Source: Capsicum annuum
Taxonomy: Eukaryota; Streptophyta; Magnoliopsida; Solanales; Solanaceae
Length of the DNA: 64,000 bases
Reading direction: 5' to 3'
NCBI RefSeq assembly: GCF_002878395.1
Contig: NC_061120.1
Span: forward strand, 114,548,407 to 114,612,406
Below, piece by piece: positions 1-12,239 of this stretch (position 1 is its first letter; the number at the start of each line of letters is the position of its first letter). Position numbers and translations under genes: made by a program. Under the pieces are notes generated by a model. That model ran no database searches. It was not told where the DNA came from and saw only the letters and a program-made list of their open reading frames with translations.

Positions 1-1111
1 TGCATCCGAGATTATTTCCCTAATGTTTTTGCCCAGTGGCCATTTAGAACCAGCAAAGACTTCAGAAAAGGGAATTAGCTCTAAAAAAAAAGTACTACCC
101 GATACCTAAACCGTTGATCCCAGCAATTCATAAATGACTTAGGGAATCTATGGAGAATCTCAAATGGTAAAGATAAGAATAAATATGGTAAATTAACTGA
201 AGGATCCTTACAACCATCCTTTTCGGTACCAGATATTAATTGAAACTTAGAAATTTTAAAATTTTTTGCTAATTCCTCGGGATTCATTTAGAATCCAATT
301 TATATAAATAAACTATGTAACCCTAAAAAATTTGATGTTTTGAATCTGTTGGCGAAGTCAAATTTTCCATCCAAGGTTGTTTTGACCAAATATGGGTCCC
401 ATACCTATATTTCTAATTCTCCAACTTTTTGACCAATAGGTTAAAATGATCTCAGATGAATCGAGACTGGAACCAAAGGCCTACCTTGCCTAAGATCAAA
501 TTGTATAGATTTTGGCATAGTTATCATAAGCATATGAGATCTTTTTATTGATATTTTTTCAAGGTGGCCTTATGGAACTAGCAAACACTTCTAAGGAATT
601 TGATCTAACAATGAAATTAATTACCCGATAACCAAACTATCAGTCCCAATAAGTCATAAATGAATTAGGGCAGCTATGGGAAAGCTCTAACAATAAATAT
701 AAGCAGAAATATGAAAAATAATCTAAAGGGAGATTACAATATCCACTTCTAGAAGGACTTTTGTCCCCAAAATACAATAGGTAGAAAGAACGCAAAATCT
801 CAAATGGAGAAGGTTCTAGCATGCATGCATGACTTACCAAATAACGGCCATGATGAGAGAGAATTCACAAAGGATTTTGCTATAGGTATACAATTTCCAA
901 CTAGGTCTCTCATTTCACTTCCAAATAAGGAAACCTCTACTTCAACCACCAACTAGCCTCAAAGTGAATTGAGAAAGTCCGATAGACATAAATTTGAACC
1001 ACAACACACTGATACTATCTGGATATCCGCATAAATAAACAAAGGCTCATACGAGCCAAAATAAATCCAAGACATGAGTCATACCAGTGACTCCAAATCA
1101 AAATATAACTA
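1..1111. repeat. Unclassified DNA with an imperfect ~190-bp direct repeat
   Basis: No gene is recognisable. Two segments, about 34-222 and 561-748, are alignable copies in the same orientation spaced about 527 bp apart. Shared landmarks in order are a 'gtggcc..at.gaac.agcaaa' start, a 'tacccgata.c.aaac' core and a 'cataaatgacttaggg' block. Short antisense ORFs in both copies encode related peptides only because the DNA is repeated. The block ends at the G1 insertion site. It may be a dispersed repeat or degenerate satellite; I cannot name the family. Confidence 0.5.
1107..1111. repeat. Left target-site duplication of G1 (aacta)
   Basis: The five bases before the left LTR read aacta. The five bases after the right LTR (11364-11368) read aacca. 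One C/T difference is expected in an old insertion. The pair supports 1112 and 11363 as the true element ends. Confidence 0.65.
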
Positions 1112-3713
1112 TGTAACACCCCGATTTACTGAATCAGAATGCTACACGGTGCTCATGACCCCGAAGGACCACAAGCTAAGCCATGACTAATATCTGTACC
1201 TATAAAATTAAAATCATAATATAATAATGCAGAATACCTAGAAATATAAGGCCATAAGGTTCAAAAAATAAAATCATATGGGTAAAAATACCTAAAACAA
1301 CTCAATCTGAAAGCTAAGTCTGAAAGTAAATTTGAAAGAGTCGAAACTATCTGAATAAGAAGTTGAAGGAACATGTCTCCAATTAACTCCGTAAAACTAA
1401 ACTGAAGAAATAAATAAATGTATCAAATTGTATTATCCTTGAATGAATGAGGATTCACTGTGTCTCTGCGACTGGAATGCTACCGCTACTGCTGGGCAGG
1501 AGCTCGTGTCTCAGAACCTATGGAGTAACATAAAAAAAAGAACCATAGCGCAAATGCATCAGTACAACTAGAGTACTGAGTATACGAGTAAGGTAGACTG
1601 AACATAAAGGGTGTTATGCATGAACAACACTGACTTACTAATATGAACGTGGGAGTACAAACACATATATATAGAAACTGGGACCGTGAATACGTGACAG
1701 CATGACCTATAAGCTAATACATGGTTTACTGATAACTGTCATGACTAATACTGAAACTGATAACATGGACAACTATATCTGATAGTCCTGTATACACTGA
1801 AATTTGAAGAACACCCTGAGTTCTTTTATTGAGACTAATACTTAAACTGTGGGAAGTAGTGTTTAATCATCGTGCCTTATGTATGCCGTTATGGCTAAGC
1901 TGGGGTCTAATATCTTCCCTACCTTGAGGGGTGTCAATACTATGCCACGGGTAAGGACAACCTATGAGTGACCCTTATATGGCGGGTACTCAATAAGAAC
2001 AGTGGGAACCCTAAATTGATGGGTTAAGCCACCTCATCAACCTTAATCTAACAGGTTAAGATGTCTTAACCTATGTTGGCTACGTAGTTTTGGAACACAA
2101 GGATGATTATAAGAATCACACCATGAACTAGCGGGTGAGTTCCCATCCTTGGGTTCACTTGGTGCTAACCTCTACTCCTATTTGGGGGACTGGACATGAA
2201 TAACTGACCGTGCATGACTTAATCTTACTGAATTTCATTGACTGGTGGAATGTTACTAATATCTGACAACTGACTAAGATCATGAGGTTTTCTTGAGTCA
2301 CATGACTAACTGAAGTCTACAGAATCATAGCTTGAGTTTGGATATCATGAAACATGACATGGCTCTAGGCACACAACTATAGTTTTTAGGTTTAAGTACC
2401 CCCAGGACTCAATAGGCGGAAACTAACACACATGACATGACTTGATCATAAGATTTGAGTCCACAATTCACAATATCATAAGTCTTTCATAATAAGAATG
2501 ATTCTCAACAAACTATCACATGATCGGGAATGCACATAACATGTATATACTTGCATGGCTTAAATAACATGGTCATTCCATATCGCAACAATATTATGAG
2601 CATCTCGTACAACTTCTTCAATTCAAGACAATAGCACGGGGATCACGTTGAACATAAACTTAGAACATAGAATAGTCATTTAGGACTTATTATGTCATAA
2701 AAGCATGATTTCTATTTCCTTAGTTATTTTCACAAAAACCTTACATGCACATCTTAGGCATAGGTGGATTCATCAAGATTACACATATTCAACCACTAAT
2801 TTTACATATTTATACTTTAAATACCACAATATCCTCATAATAAACATAGAAAGATCCCATCTTAGGAATTACCAAACTCCAATTACATGAAAATCAACCA
2901 CCAACAACATAAACATCATGATACAAAATTTAGAAGATGGTTCTTAAGCTTCATAGATGAAAGGAGTCCATGAATCAACTCATACATACCTTAGAAGGAA
3001 GATTCTTGATGATTGACGGAGGAATTTCCTTGAAATCAGATCTTCAAGCTTAGTTTCACAACCCTAGTTGTTTTTCTCTTTTAGTCCTCTTGGATGATAA
3101 GCTTTGAGATGATAATAGGGTTGTTATATGTTTGGAAGCTATATAATTTGTAGGGTTAAGTTTAGGGACGTGTAAGGAGTGTTAAAAGACTTAATTACCC
3201 ATAAATAACTCAAAACGGAGTGTTTTTGGCACTTGGAACTGACTTAGGCGGCGCCCAAGTGATTGCCTATGCTAGGTTGGGTGGTTCCTAACCAATTGCC
3301 TATGTTTGGTTGGGCGGCGCCTAACCAATCACCTATCCTTACTGTCTCTCACAAAAATAGGCATAACTTTTTGCTCGGGTATTGGATTGAGGAGAAATTG
3401 GTATTGTTGGAAAGCTAATTCGATTCTCTACAATTTGGTGGGTCTAAATCAGCAAACTACCACATTAACATTGAGTTATACTCATTCAAAGATGACCCTT
3501 GCAAAATCAAACAATAAAACTTGATATATTAAAAAACTCTTCGCTTGTATTACCTTAAGTGACTCATATGAACATGCTTAGTGCATCATAAACTATCCAA
3601 TAACTAGGATATTCATTGTAAGTCATGTACTAAAGTATAAATCACAGGATAGGAGATTTCATACGTTGGAATACTTATTCACTTCCTAGCTTAGAAATAT
3701 GTAGGGTATTACA
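1112..3713 (-). repeat. G1 3' LTR (left copy)
   Basis: Starts TGTAACACC and ends GGTATTACA, so it has TG...CA ends with short inverted termini. It aligns along its whole length to 8746-11363. Its orientation follows from the polypurine tract lying at its right edge. It contains a GC-rich minisatellite near 3241-3340. Small ORFs inside have no support as genes. Confidence 0.9.
3241..3340. repeat. GC-rich ~33-bp minisatellite inside the G1 LTR
   Basis: Three degenerate units each carry a core like ggttgggcggcgcctaacc followed by 'aatcgcctat'. The core is partly self-complementary around GGCGCC. The other LTR carries the same three units at 10889-10988, so the array predates insertion. It stands out from the AT-rich surroundings. 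Confidence 0.75.
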
Positions 3714-3727
3714 ATATCTCCCCCTCG
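3714..3727 (-). promoter_or_regulatory. G1 polypurine tract
   Basis: Directly inside the left LTR the plus strand reads atatctccccctcg, a purine run ending in GGGGGAGATAT on the minus strand. That is the position and composition expected for the plus-strand DNA synthesis primer of a gypsy element. It fixes the LTR boundary at 3713 and the minus orientation. Confidence 0.8.
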
Positions 3728-3989
3728 GAAACATTCATCCTCGAATGAGAATTTACTGAGAAGGGATACAAGACAATAGAACCTGAACTGAACATGAAGA
3801 ACTGCAACTTGATCTTATGACTGACATGCTAAACATAATGAACTCGTACATACCCAATGCACGGAAAACTGACACATGAATGCAAGACTGAGTATGAAAC
3901 GGTTAATAGATACTAAGTTTATATTGGAAACATGAATGTGACTGATTTCTCCAAAGAACCATGACTAGAGGGAAGAGGTGAGGATACTT

Positions 3990-4440
3990 GGTACGCATAT
4001 TTGCTTCTGCTTCCTAAGTATCTCTCTCATGAGACTGATTTCTCCAAAGAACCATGACTAGAGGGACTTCTTTGTTCCTTGATCTATGAGTCTGATAATC
4101 TAAGATTTCAACTGGAATCTCTTCATAAGAGAGATTGTTCTGAATGTCGATGCTCTGAATAGGGACAACAACTGCTGGGTTACCTATGCACTTCTTTAGC
4201 AAAGAGACATAGAAGACTAGATAGACTGAGTCTAGATCTGAAGGCAACTCAAGCTCATAAGCTACCTTGCCGAACCGATAAAGAATTCTGAAGGGATCGA
4301 GATAATGAGGACTGAGTTTCGCTTTCTTGTCGAACCTCTTCACTCCCTCCATAGGAGAAATCTTAAGATAGACATAGTCATTGACCTTGAACTTGAGATC
4401 CTTTCTAAGAACATCTGCATAGGACTTCTATCGACTTTGA
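3990..4440 (-). pseudogene. G1 integrase C-terminus and chromodomain-like tail
   Basis: The minus-strand frame 4352-4014 encodes a block with features typical of the integrase C-terminal region of Tekay-type elements (LDPFRILYRFGKVAYELELP). It is followed by the chromodomain-type stretch LSYEEIPVEILDYQ and VPLVMVLWRNQS. In the family this tail is thought to guide integration into heterochromatin. The expected aromatic 'TW' after the VLW motif is degraded (HERDT) and a stop follows. A 34-base piece covering PLVMVLWRNQS is repeated just downstream at 3940-3973. Confidence 0.75.
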
Positions 4441-5240
4441 GAAGCCCAGAGTCTCTATCTAATCAAATGAACTTTCTCTAAGGTATTGAATACTAATTCA
4501 GGACCTATGATTGAAGCCTCACTAACTTCGAACCAACCAATCATAGATCCGCATCTCCTACCATAGAGAGCTTCGAATGGAGCCATCTGAATACTAGAAT
4601 GATAGCTATTGTTGTATGCAAACTCAATCAACGTCAAGTGGTCGTCCCAACTTCCCTTGAAGTCAATTGCACACACCATTAGCATATCTTCAAGAGTCTG
4701 AATGGTCCTCTCTGCTTGACTATCTGTCTGAGGATGAAATTCTGTACTGAGATGGGCATGGGTACCAAGACCTTTTTGGAATACTTTCCAAAAGTGAGTA
4801 GTGAACTGGGTACCTCTATCTGAGATAATAGATAGTGGAACATAGCATAACCTGACTAACTCCCTAATATATAGTTTGGCATAATGTTCGGCAGAATAAG
4901 AAGTATGAACTGTAAGGAAATAAGCTGAATTGGTCATTCTATCTATAAATCCCAGACTGAATCATACTGATGACGAGTTCTAGGTAAACCTGTCACAAAG
5001 TCCATGTTAACTTCTTCCCACATCCAAGTAGGAATGGTGAACTCTTGTATGGAACCACTAGGTTTCTGATGCTCTATCTTAACCTGCTAACATGTAGAGC
5101 TCTTAGCCACATACTCTAAAACATCTCTCTTCATCGCACTCCACCAATAGATCTCCTGCATGTCGAGGTACATCTTAGTGGCCCCTAGATAAATAGAGTA
5201 TCGCACACTGTGTTTTTTCAAGAATTTGCTGCCTCAATTC
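4440..5240 (-). pseudogene. G1 integrase (broken)
   Basis: The frame 4937-4455 holds most of the catalytic core: the second acidic residue in IISDRGTQF, then HPQTDSQAERT containing the catalytic Glu, then AYNNSYHSSIQMAPFEALYGRRC. The first Asp lies just upstream in 'IDRMTNSAYF' at about 4941. The N-terminal zinc-binding part (5240-4950) is recognisable in pieces but carries stops and frameshifts. In life the enzyme inserts the cDNA into the host chromosome. Its C-terminal region runs on towards the chromodomain-like tail. Confidence 0.85.
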
Positions 5241-5559
5241 ATCTATGTCTAGAACAAATAGACGACCCTGACAATGAAGAACACCATCTCCCCCTTGGGA
5301 GAAAACCTCGACTTTCTTATTCTAAACTGGCTCTTTGATCTTGACAAGGCTAGGATCCCTGTCTTATTTCTATTTCACCTCGAAAACTAGAGATGAATCT
5401 AAACTACTATGAACACATACACCATTCTTTGAAGAATCAACTAAGTGAACGCCTAGTCTGGCAAGCTGATAGATCTCCTGAGCTATCTTTTTCTTACTAT
5501 CCTCAACGTGAGTAATACTACCCATGGAGAGTCAACTGAGAGCATCGGCCAAAACATTG

Positions 5560-5990
5560 GCCTTGCCCAGATGATAAAGAACACTCATGTCATAATCCTT
5601 CAAGAGCTCTAACCACCTTCTCTAGCAAAGATTAAGATCTTTCTGGGAAAATACATACTGGGGGCTTTTATGGTTTATGAAGGCATCTACATGAACTCCA
5701 TAGAGATAATGCCTCCAAATCTTCAAGGCAAAAACTACCGCTGCTAACTCAAGATGATGAGTAGGATAATTCTTCTCATGTGTCTTTAACTGTCTGGAGG
5801 TATAAGATATGACCTTACCATGCTGCATAAGGGAAAAACCTAAACCCACTCTGGATGCATCATAGTAGACTACAAAACTATCTGAACCATCTGGAATAGC
5901 TAGAACTAGAGCAGAGGTAAGTCGAGTCTTCAACTCTTAAAAGCTCTTCACGCATGCATCTGACCACTGAAACTTAATCTTCCTCTAAGT
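5560..5990 (-). pseudogene. G1 RNase H domain (broken)
   Basis: The frame 5933-5622 encodes [17 protein letters not shown], then [39 protein letters not shown]. These match the Ty3/gypsy RNase H pattern: the first Asp in YDASR and a Glu in HLEL are present. The later acidic position, normally Asp before HKSL, is Asn here. It directly follows the reverse transcriptase region and would degrade the RNA strand of the cDNA hybrid. Confidence 0.8.
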
Positions 5991-6049
5991 CAATCTGGAC
6001 ATGGGAGATTCAATAAAAGAATATCCCTCGACAAATCATTTGTAATAGC

Positions 6050-6944
6050 CAGCCAAACCCATGAAACTCCTAATATCTAATAGAGATACGAGTCTGGGCA
6101 AGTTTCTTACTGCTTTGGTTTTCTGAGGATCTACTCTAATGCCATCACCAAAAATAATATGGCTAAGCAATTCTACTGATCTTAGCCAAAATTCGGGCTT
6201 GCTAAACTTAGCGAATAACTAGTGATCCCTGACAGTCTGAAGAACAATATTGAGATGGTCTGCATGATCATGCTCTGTGCGAGAATAGACCAGAATATCA
6301 TCTATAAAGACTATGAAAAATATGTCCAAGTACTTCTTAAATACACGGTTTATCAAATCCGTAAAAGTTGCAGGGGCATTGGTAAGACCAAATGAAATAA
6401 CTAAAAGTTCGAAGTTACCATACCAAGTACGGAAAGCTGTCTTTGGAATGTCACATTCACTAACTCTTAGATGATGATAGCCTGATCTGAGGCCTATCTT
6501 GGAGAAGTAACTAGCACCCTAAAGTTCGATGAATAGATCATCAATCCTGGGAAGAGGATATTTGTTCTTGATCGTGACCTTATTGAGTTGACGGTAATCA
6601 ATACACATCCTGAGAGAACCATCTTTTTTGCGCACGAATAACACTGGCGCACCCCATAGGGAAATATTGTGTCTGATAAATCCCTTATCTAAGAGATCCT
6701 TCAACTGATCTTTCAGTTCCATGAGTTCTGCTGGTGCCATTCTATATGGCAGAATAAAAATAGGTTGAGTATCCGGAAGAAGGTCTATGCCAAAGTCTAT
6801 TTCCCTTTTGGGAGGAATGACTAGAATATCTTGGGAAAAGACATCTGAGTATTCATTAACAACAGGGACTATTTTGAGGCTGGGAGATTTAGAACTAAAA
6901 TCTTTAACATGCACGAGATGATACACATACCCCTTAGATATCAT
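6050..6944 (-). pseudogene. G1 reverse transcriptase (broken)
   Basis: The frame 6944-6519 carries the N-terminal fingers region: [39 protein letters not shown] and [21 protein letters not shown] frame interruption near 6520 precedes the palm, where the catalytic box [10 protein letters not shown] lies at 6279-6308 with both Asp residues kept. Further stops follow. Length and motif order match a Ty3/gypsy reverse transcriptase. Confidence 0.85.
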
Positions 6945-7001
6945 TTTCCTTGCCCAAACGTAGTAAATAAGTTGACCCCTGAACTCTAAAATGCTGCCCT
7001 T

Positions 7002-7330
7002 CTACTTTAGGACTTGCTCATTCGGGAACTGAAACTGAACTATCCTATTTCTGCATTCGACTGTGGCATAGAAGGAATGAATACTATCCATGCCAAGAAT
7101 GATATCAAAATCAGTTATCTCTAACTCTACTAAATTTGTTGATGTGGATTTTTGAGATATCATATCCGGGTAGTTCCTGTATACCCACCAGGCTATGATG
7201 GTTTTACCCACTGGGGTAGAGACTGAAAATGGCTCTGCTAGTATTTCGGGACTTATTCTGAAATCGCTTGCTATGTATGGAGTAACAAATGACAAAGATT
7301 CACCTGGGTCTAGCAAAGCATTAACATGAA
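7002..7330 (-). pseudogene. G1 aspartic protease (broken)
   Basis: The frame 7316-7002 has an active-site-like MLDPGESLSFVTPYIAS, a middle block LVELEITDFDIILGMD, and a tail VQFQFPN. These are the landmarks of the retropepsin-like protease of Tekay-type elements, which cuts the Gag-Pol polyprotein. It is separated from gag by stops and frameshifts. Confidence 0.75.
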
Positions 7331-7489
7331 CATAGAAAATCTATAACGTACCAGTAACGACATTAGGAGAATTTTCCTGATCCTATAAAGACTGAAGAGC
7401 ATAGAGTCTGTTTGGGCATTGCCCGCTGATAGCAGTGGAAATGGCACCTTGCTGGTTCGAGAGACTGGATTGAGCAGTAGAATGATTTT

Positions 7490-8530
7490 GCTCACCCTGA
7501 AGACTTAACTGCAGACACTCCCTAATCATGTGGCCTGGCTTGCCATAACTAAAATAGATATCTCTACCGGCTCTTCAAATTACCTTGTGGTTCTTACCAC
7601 AAGTCTGACAATGGGGATTCTTTGGGTACTGCTAACAATGCCCTAAGATTTAGAGCCTGGCGCTTTGTCTCTATTGTTGTCTCTAAACTTTAGAACTTAA
7701 GTGCTCACAGAGGAAGGAGCTAGAACGGCTGACTTGAAGCAAAATTGTGAACAGTTTCCTCCATCTGACTTGGGGTGAGCAAATTTGAAGTTACCTGACC
7801 TTGCTCTCTTGTTCTGCCTCTCCCTTGTCTTAAACTTCTGCTCTTCTACTTACTGGGCATGGGTCATGAGTCTGGCTAAGGTCATATCACCGATCAGCAT
7901 CACAGACCTACACTCATTTACCACGCTGTCATTGACCCCTAACACGAACTTGCTCATCTTAGCTCTATTATCTGTAACAACATGAGGAGTATACATGGCT
8001 AGTTGAGTAAATCTAAGTGAATGCTCCCTAATCATCATATTCCCCTGCCTGAGGTTGATGAACTAAAGAACTTTGGCTTTTCTCTACTCTTGGGGAAAGA
8101 ATCTGTCTAAGAAGGCCGTGACAAATTCCTCCCACTTGATAGGGCCTGTATCATCTAACCTCTCAGACTTCCATTGTTTGTACCAATCATGAGCAACATC
8201 CTGTACCTAGTAGGCAGCTAACTCAGCACACTCAATAGAAGTAACACCCATGATTTCAATGACCTTCTCGACTTGGTCAATGAACTCCCAAGGGTCCTCA
8301 TCAGACTTAGAACTATGGAAAGATAGAGGGTTCATCTGGGTAAAGTCCCGAACCCTAGATGATTTGGGATTGGCCACCGGATTTGTTGAAATGACTGGTT
8401 GTCGTTCATTCTATGTAGCCATAGACTGAGTAAGTGTGGTAAATACAGCTCTAAACTCTACATGGGAAACATGTTCACCCAAAGGATCTTTGGACTAAGG
8501 AGCAAGCTGGTTTCTTCTTTTTGGGGCCAT
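7490..8530 (-). pseudogene. G1 gag (broken)
   Basis: A likely start codon is at 8530 (MAPKRRNQLAP). Downstream in the same direction are DPWEFIDQVEKVIEIMGVT and VAHDWYKQW, a retrotransposon capsid pattern, then scattered stops. Near the 3' end (about 7570-7510) a zinc-knuckle remnant reads YFSYGKPGHMIREC, where both leading Cys of the CX2C pair are replaced by non-Cys, consistent with TGT-to-TAT changes. Gag would form the particle that packages element RNA. Confidence 0.75.
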
Positions 8531-8728
8531 GGTCTGGAATAAGAGAAGAATGGATTAGACTGAGAGTTTAAATTGTGATTATGCTCACTAGCATGAAATG
8601 AATAATGAAGAAAGGAGACTGTTCCTAAAACATCATATAGCCTCCCGCACATAAATGTGGCGCGCAACACATCCATGTACAAGACTCTACTAGATCTTTC
8701 AGACTTCCTAGGACTCTATTGAACCTTA

Positions 8729-8742
8729 GGCTCTGATACTAA
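8729..8742 (-). promoter_or_regulatory. G1 primer-binding site (initiator-Met tRNA type)
   Basis: The minus strand reads TTAGTATCAGAGCC immediately inside the right LTR. The usual plant gypsy primer site is TGGTATCAGAGC, complementary to the 3' end of initiator methionine tRNA, so there is one mismatch (G to A). It identifies 8746-11363 as the 5' LTR. Confidence 0.8.
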
Positions 8743-8745
8743 GTT

Positions 8746-11363
8746 TGTAATACCCTGATTCACTGAACCAAAATGCTACATGGTGCTCATGACCTCGAAG
8801 GACCACAAGCTAATCCATAACTAATATCTGTACCTGTATACTACAAATCATGATATAATAATATGGAATACATAGAGCTATAAGGCCATAAGATTCAACT
8901 AAAAAAAATCATGTGGGTGAAAATACCCAAAACAACTTAATCTGAAAGCTAAGTCTGAACATAAATCTAAACGTAAATCTAAAAGCATCTAAACTATCTG
9001 AATAAGGAGTTGAAGGAACATGTCTCTAACTAACTTCATAAAACTGAACTAAAGAAATAAATAAATATATCAAATCATATTGTCCTCGAATCAATGAGGA
9101 CATACTGTGTCATGCGACTGGAATGCTACCGCTACTGCTGGGCTGGAGCTCTTGTCTTAGAACTTATGGAGTAACATGAAAAGAAAGAACCATAGAGCAA
9201 ATACATCAGTACAACTGGAGTACTGAGTATACGAGAAAGGTAGGCTGAACACAAAGGGTTTTATGCATGAACAACACTGACTGACTAATATGAATGTGGG
9301 AGTGCAAACACACATATATAGAAACTGGGACCATGAATACGTGATAGCATGACCTGTTAGCTAATACATGGTTTACTAATAACTTTCATGACTAATACTG
9401 AAACTGATAACATAGATGACTGTATCTAACAGTCCTATATATACTGATATCTGAAGAACACCCTGAGTTTTTTTATTGAGACTGATACTGAAACTATTGG
9501 AAGTAGTGTTTAACTGACATGCCACATGTATGCCGTTATGGCTAAGCTGGGGTCCAATCTCTGGCCCGACTGGAGGGGTGTCAATACCGTGCCACGAGTA
9601 AGGACAGCCTGTGAGTGATACTTATCTGTTGGGTACTCAATGAGAACGGTGGGAACCCTAAACTGATGGGTTAAGCCACTTTATTAACCCTAATCTGAAG
9701 GGTTAAGATGTCTCAACCTATGCTAGCTACGTAGGTCTAGAACACAAGGATGACTACTAAGAATCACACCCTAAACTGGCGGGTGAGTTCCCATCCTTGG
9801 GTTCACTCGGTGCTAACCTCTACTCCCATCTGGAGGGACTGGACATGAATAATAGACTGTGCATGACAAAATCTTACTGAATTCCATAGACTGGCAGATT
9901 GTTACTAATATCTGACAACTGACTAAGATCATGAGGTTTTTCTAAGTCACATGACTAACTGAAGTCTATCAAATCATAACTTGAGTTCGAATATCATAAA
10001 ACATAGCATGGCTAGGCACGAAGATATAGGTATTGGGTACAAGTACCCCCAGGACTCAATGGGAGGAAACTAACACACATAACATGATTTGATCACAAGA
10101 TTTGAGTCCACAATTCATAATATCAAAAGTAAGGCTTTCATAATAAGAATGATTCTCAACAAACTATCACATGATCGGGAATGCACACAACATGTATATA
10201 CTTGCATGGCTTAATAACATGGTCATTCCATATCGCAACAATATCATGAGCATCTCGTACAACTTCTTCAACTTAAGACAATAGCACAGGGATCACGCTG
10301 AACATAAACTTAGAACATTGAATAGTCATTTAGGACTTATTATGTCTTAAAAGCATGATTTCTATTCCCTTAGGTATTTTCACAAACACATTACATGCAC
10401 ATCTTAGGCATAGGTGGATTCATCAAGATTACAAATATTAAACCACCAATTTCATATATTTATACGTTAAATACAACCATATCCTCACAATAAACATACA
10501 AAGATCCCATCTTAGGCATCATCAAACTCGAACTATGTGAACATCAACCACCAACAACATAAACATCATGATATAAAATTTAGAAGATTGTTAGAGCTTC
10601 ATGGATGAAAGTAGTCCATGAATCAATGCACATATACTTTAGAAGGAAGATTCTTGATAATTGACGGAGGAATTTCCTTGAAATCAAATATTCAAGCTTA
10701 GTTACGCAACCCTAGTTTTTTTCTCTTTTAGTGCTCTTTGATGATGAGATTTGAGATGATAATAGGGCTGTAATATGTTCAGAAGCTATATATTTCATAG
10801 GGTTAAGTTTAGAGACGTGTAAGGAGTGTTAAAAGACTTAATTATCCTTAAAATAACTCAAAATGGAGTGGTTTATGCACCTGGAACTGACTTAGGTGGC
10901 GCCCAAGTGATTTCCTAAGCTAGGTTGGGCGGCGCCTAACCAATCACCTATGTTTGGTTGGGCGGCACCTAACCAATCGCCTATCCTTATCGTCTCTCAC
11001 AAAAATGGTCATAACTTTTCGCTCGAGTAATGGATTAAGCTAAAATTGGTATCGTTAGAAAGATAGTTTTACTGTCTACAATTTGGTGGGTCTAAATAAG
11101 CCAAAAAAACCACATTAACATAGAGTTATAATCGTTCAAAGATGACCCTTGAAAAATCAAACACTAAAACTTGATGGATTCAAAAACTCTTAGCTTGTAT
11201 TACCTTAAGTGACTCATATGAACATGCTTAGTGCATCATAAGCTATCCTATCACTAGGATATTCTTTGTAAGTCATGTACTCAAGTATGAATCATAGGAT
11301 AGGAGATTTCATACGTAAGAATACTTATTCACTTCCTAGCTTAGAAATATGCGGGGTATTGCA
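8746..11363 (-). repeat. G1 5' LTR (right copy)
   Basis: Starts TGTAATACC and ends GGTATTGCA. It is the partner of 1112-3713, 2,618 versus 2,602 bp, collinear throughout including the GC-rich minisatellite at 10889-10988. As the 5' LTR of a minus-strand element it would have held the promoter. I see only weak TATA candidates on the minus strand. Confidence 0.9.
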
Positions 11364-12130
11364 AACCATTCTGTATAATTTCATACCTTTTATATACTCC
11401 ATACCTAGAGGAAAATTCACCCAAGTCATGTCCATGCAATATTATAACAGAGAACTCAAAGAACAAAAAATGGTTTGCTGATAGTCCATACAACTACCAT
11501 TAGAAAAATGTAATAATGGGATGCCTTGGAGCACAAATAGAAATAATCAAGAAATACAATCTATGTCAAAGGTTCAACTAGTCAAAATAGTAATCAAAAC
11601 CTAAATACTAAAGATCTAGGCATAACTACTAATCACTAAATGATCCGCTCTAGGATGTCCCATAAAGCTAGAGTGAAACCATATTGAATCCAACTCAAGT
11701 ATACTACTCACACTGTGTATGTCATCAAAAATTTCCAATAAAGGATGATGACTCATGGTCATAACTAAAATAATCAATACTGGGTCCATGGGCTATCATC
11801 TAAACACTTATCAACTATAGTCTATCCGAAGTGAAGACATTCAATAGGCAACCATAAATTAGGCTCAACCAGCCTATAAATGAAATTCAAATTGGTATAA
11901 ATCTAAAATTAAGGTTGCACATAAGTAGTACAACTCCATGGAGAAATCTCAATACAAAGGTTGAATCACTTAATCTTAACTACCCAAACAAACCTAAAAA
12001 TAAGTAGGCATTCATACTCTTAACTCTATTATGACTTCCATATAACAGTTCGATGATGTCAAATTCACAAATAGTTGTAAAGTACGAGGCTTAATTTCAT
12101 GAGTTGGATAGGTATATGGCTTCTATACTA
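11364..12130. other. No recognisable feature between G1 and G2
   Basis: AT-rich sequence with no ORF above background, no tandem array and no LTR end that I can pair. It starts with the right copy of the G1 target duplication (aacca). It could be flank or the eroded 5' end of G2. Confidence 0.4.
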
Positions 12131-12239
12131 GATAATGCATATTAAAGAGTTTGTTGTTTTTTTAAAGGGTTGATACTCTCGATTTATATGTCTACTTAGA
12201 GTTTACCTAATGCAGGTAGGTATTATTTAAGGTGTTAGA

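Larger units (their letters stand above)
1112..11363 (-). mobile_element. G1: Ty3/gypsy (Tekay/Del-like chromovirus) LTR retrotransposon, nearly full length, decayed
   Basis: The element is 10,252 bp with two long LTRs, a primer-binding site next to the right LTR, a polypurine tract next to the left LTR and an imperfect 5-bp target duplication. Read on the minus strand the order is gag, protease, reverse transcriptase, RNase H, integrase, chromodomain-like tail, which is the Ty3/gypsy order. LTRs over 2.5 kb and a C-terminal chromodomain-type motif point to the Tekay/Del lineage (family knowledge). The coding part is broken by many stops and frameshifts, so it is not autonomous now. The first 90 aligned LTR bases differ at 9 sites, 8 of them transitions, so the insertion is old. 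Confidence 0.9.

Noticed and set aside
4014..7316. Endogenous plant pararetrovirus
   Set aside because: An integrase is present, long LTRs flank the region, and the order gag-PR-RT-RH-IN is that of Ty3/gypsy; no movement-protein-like region was seen.
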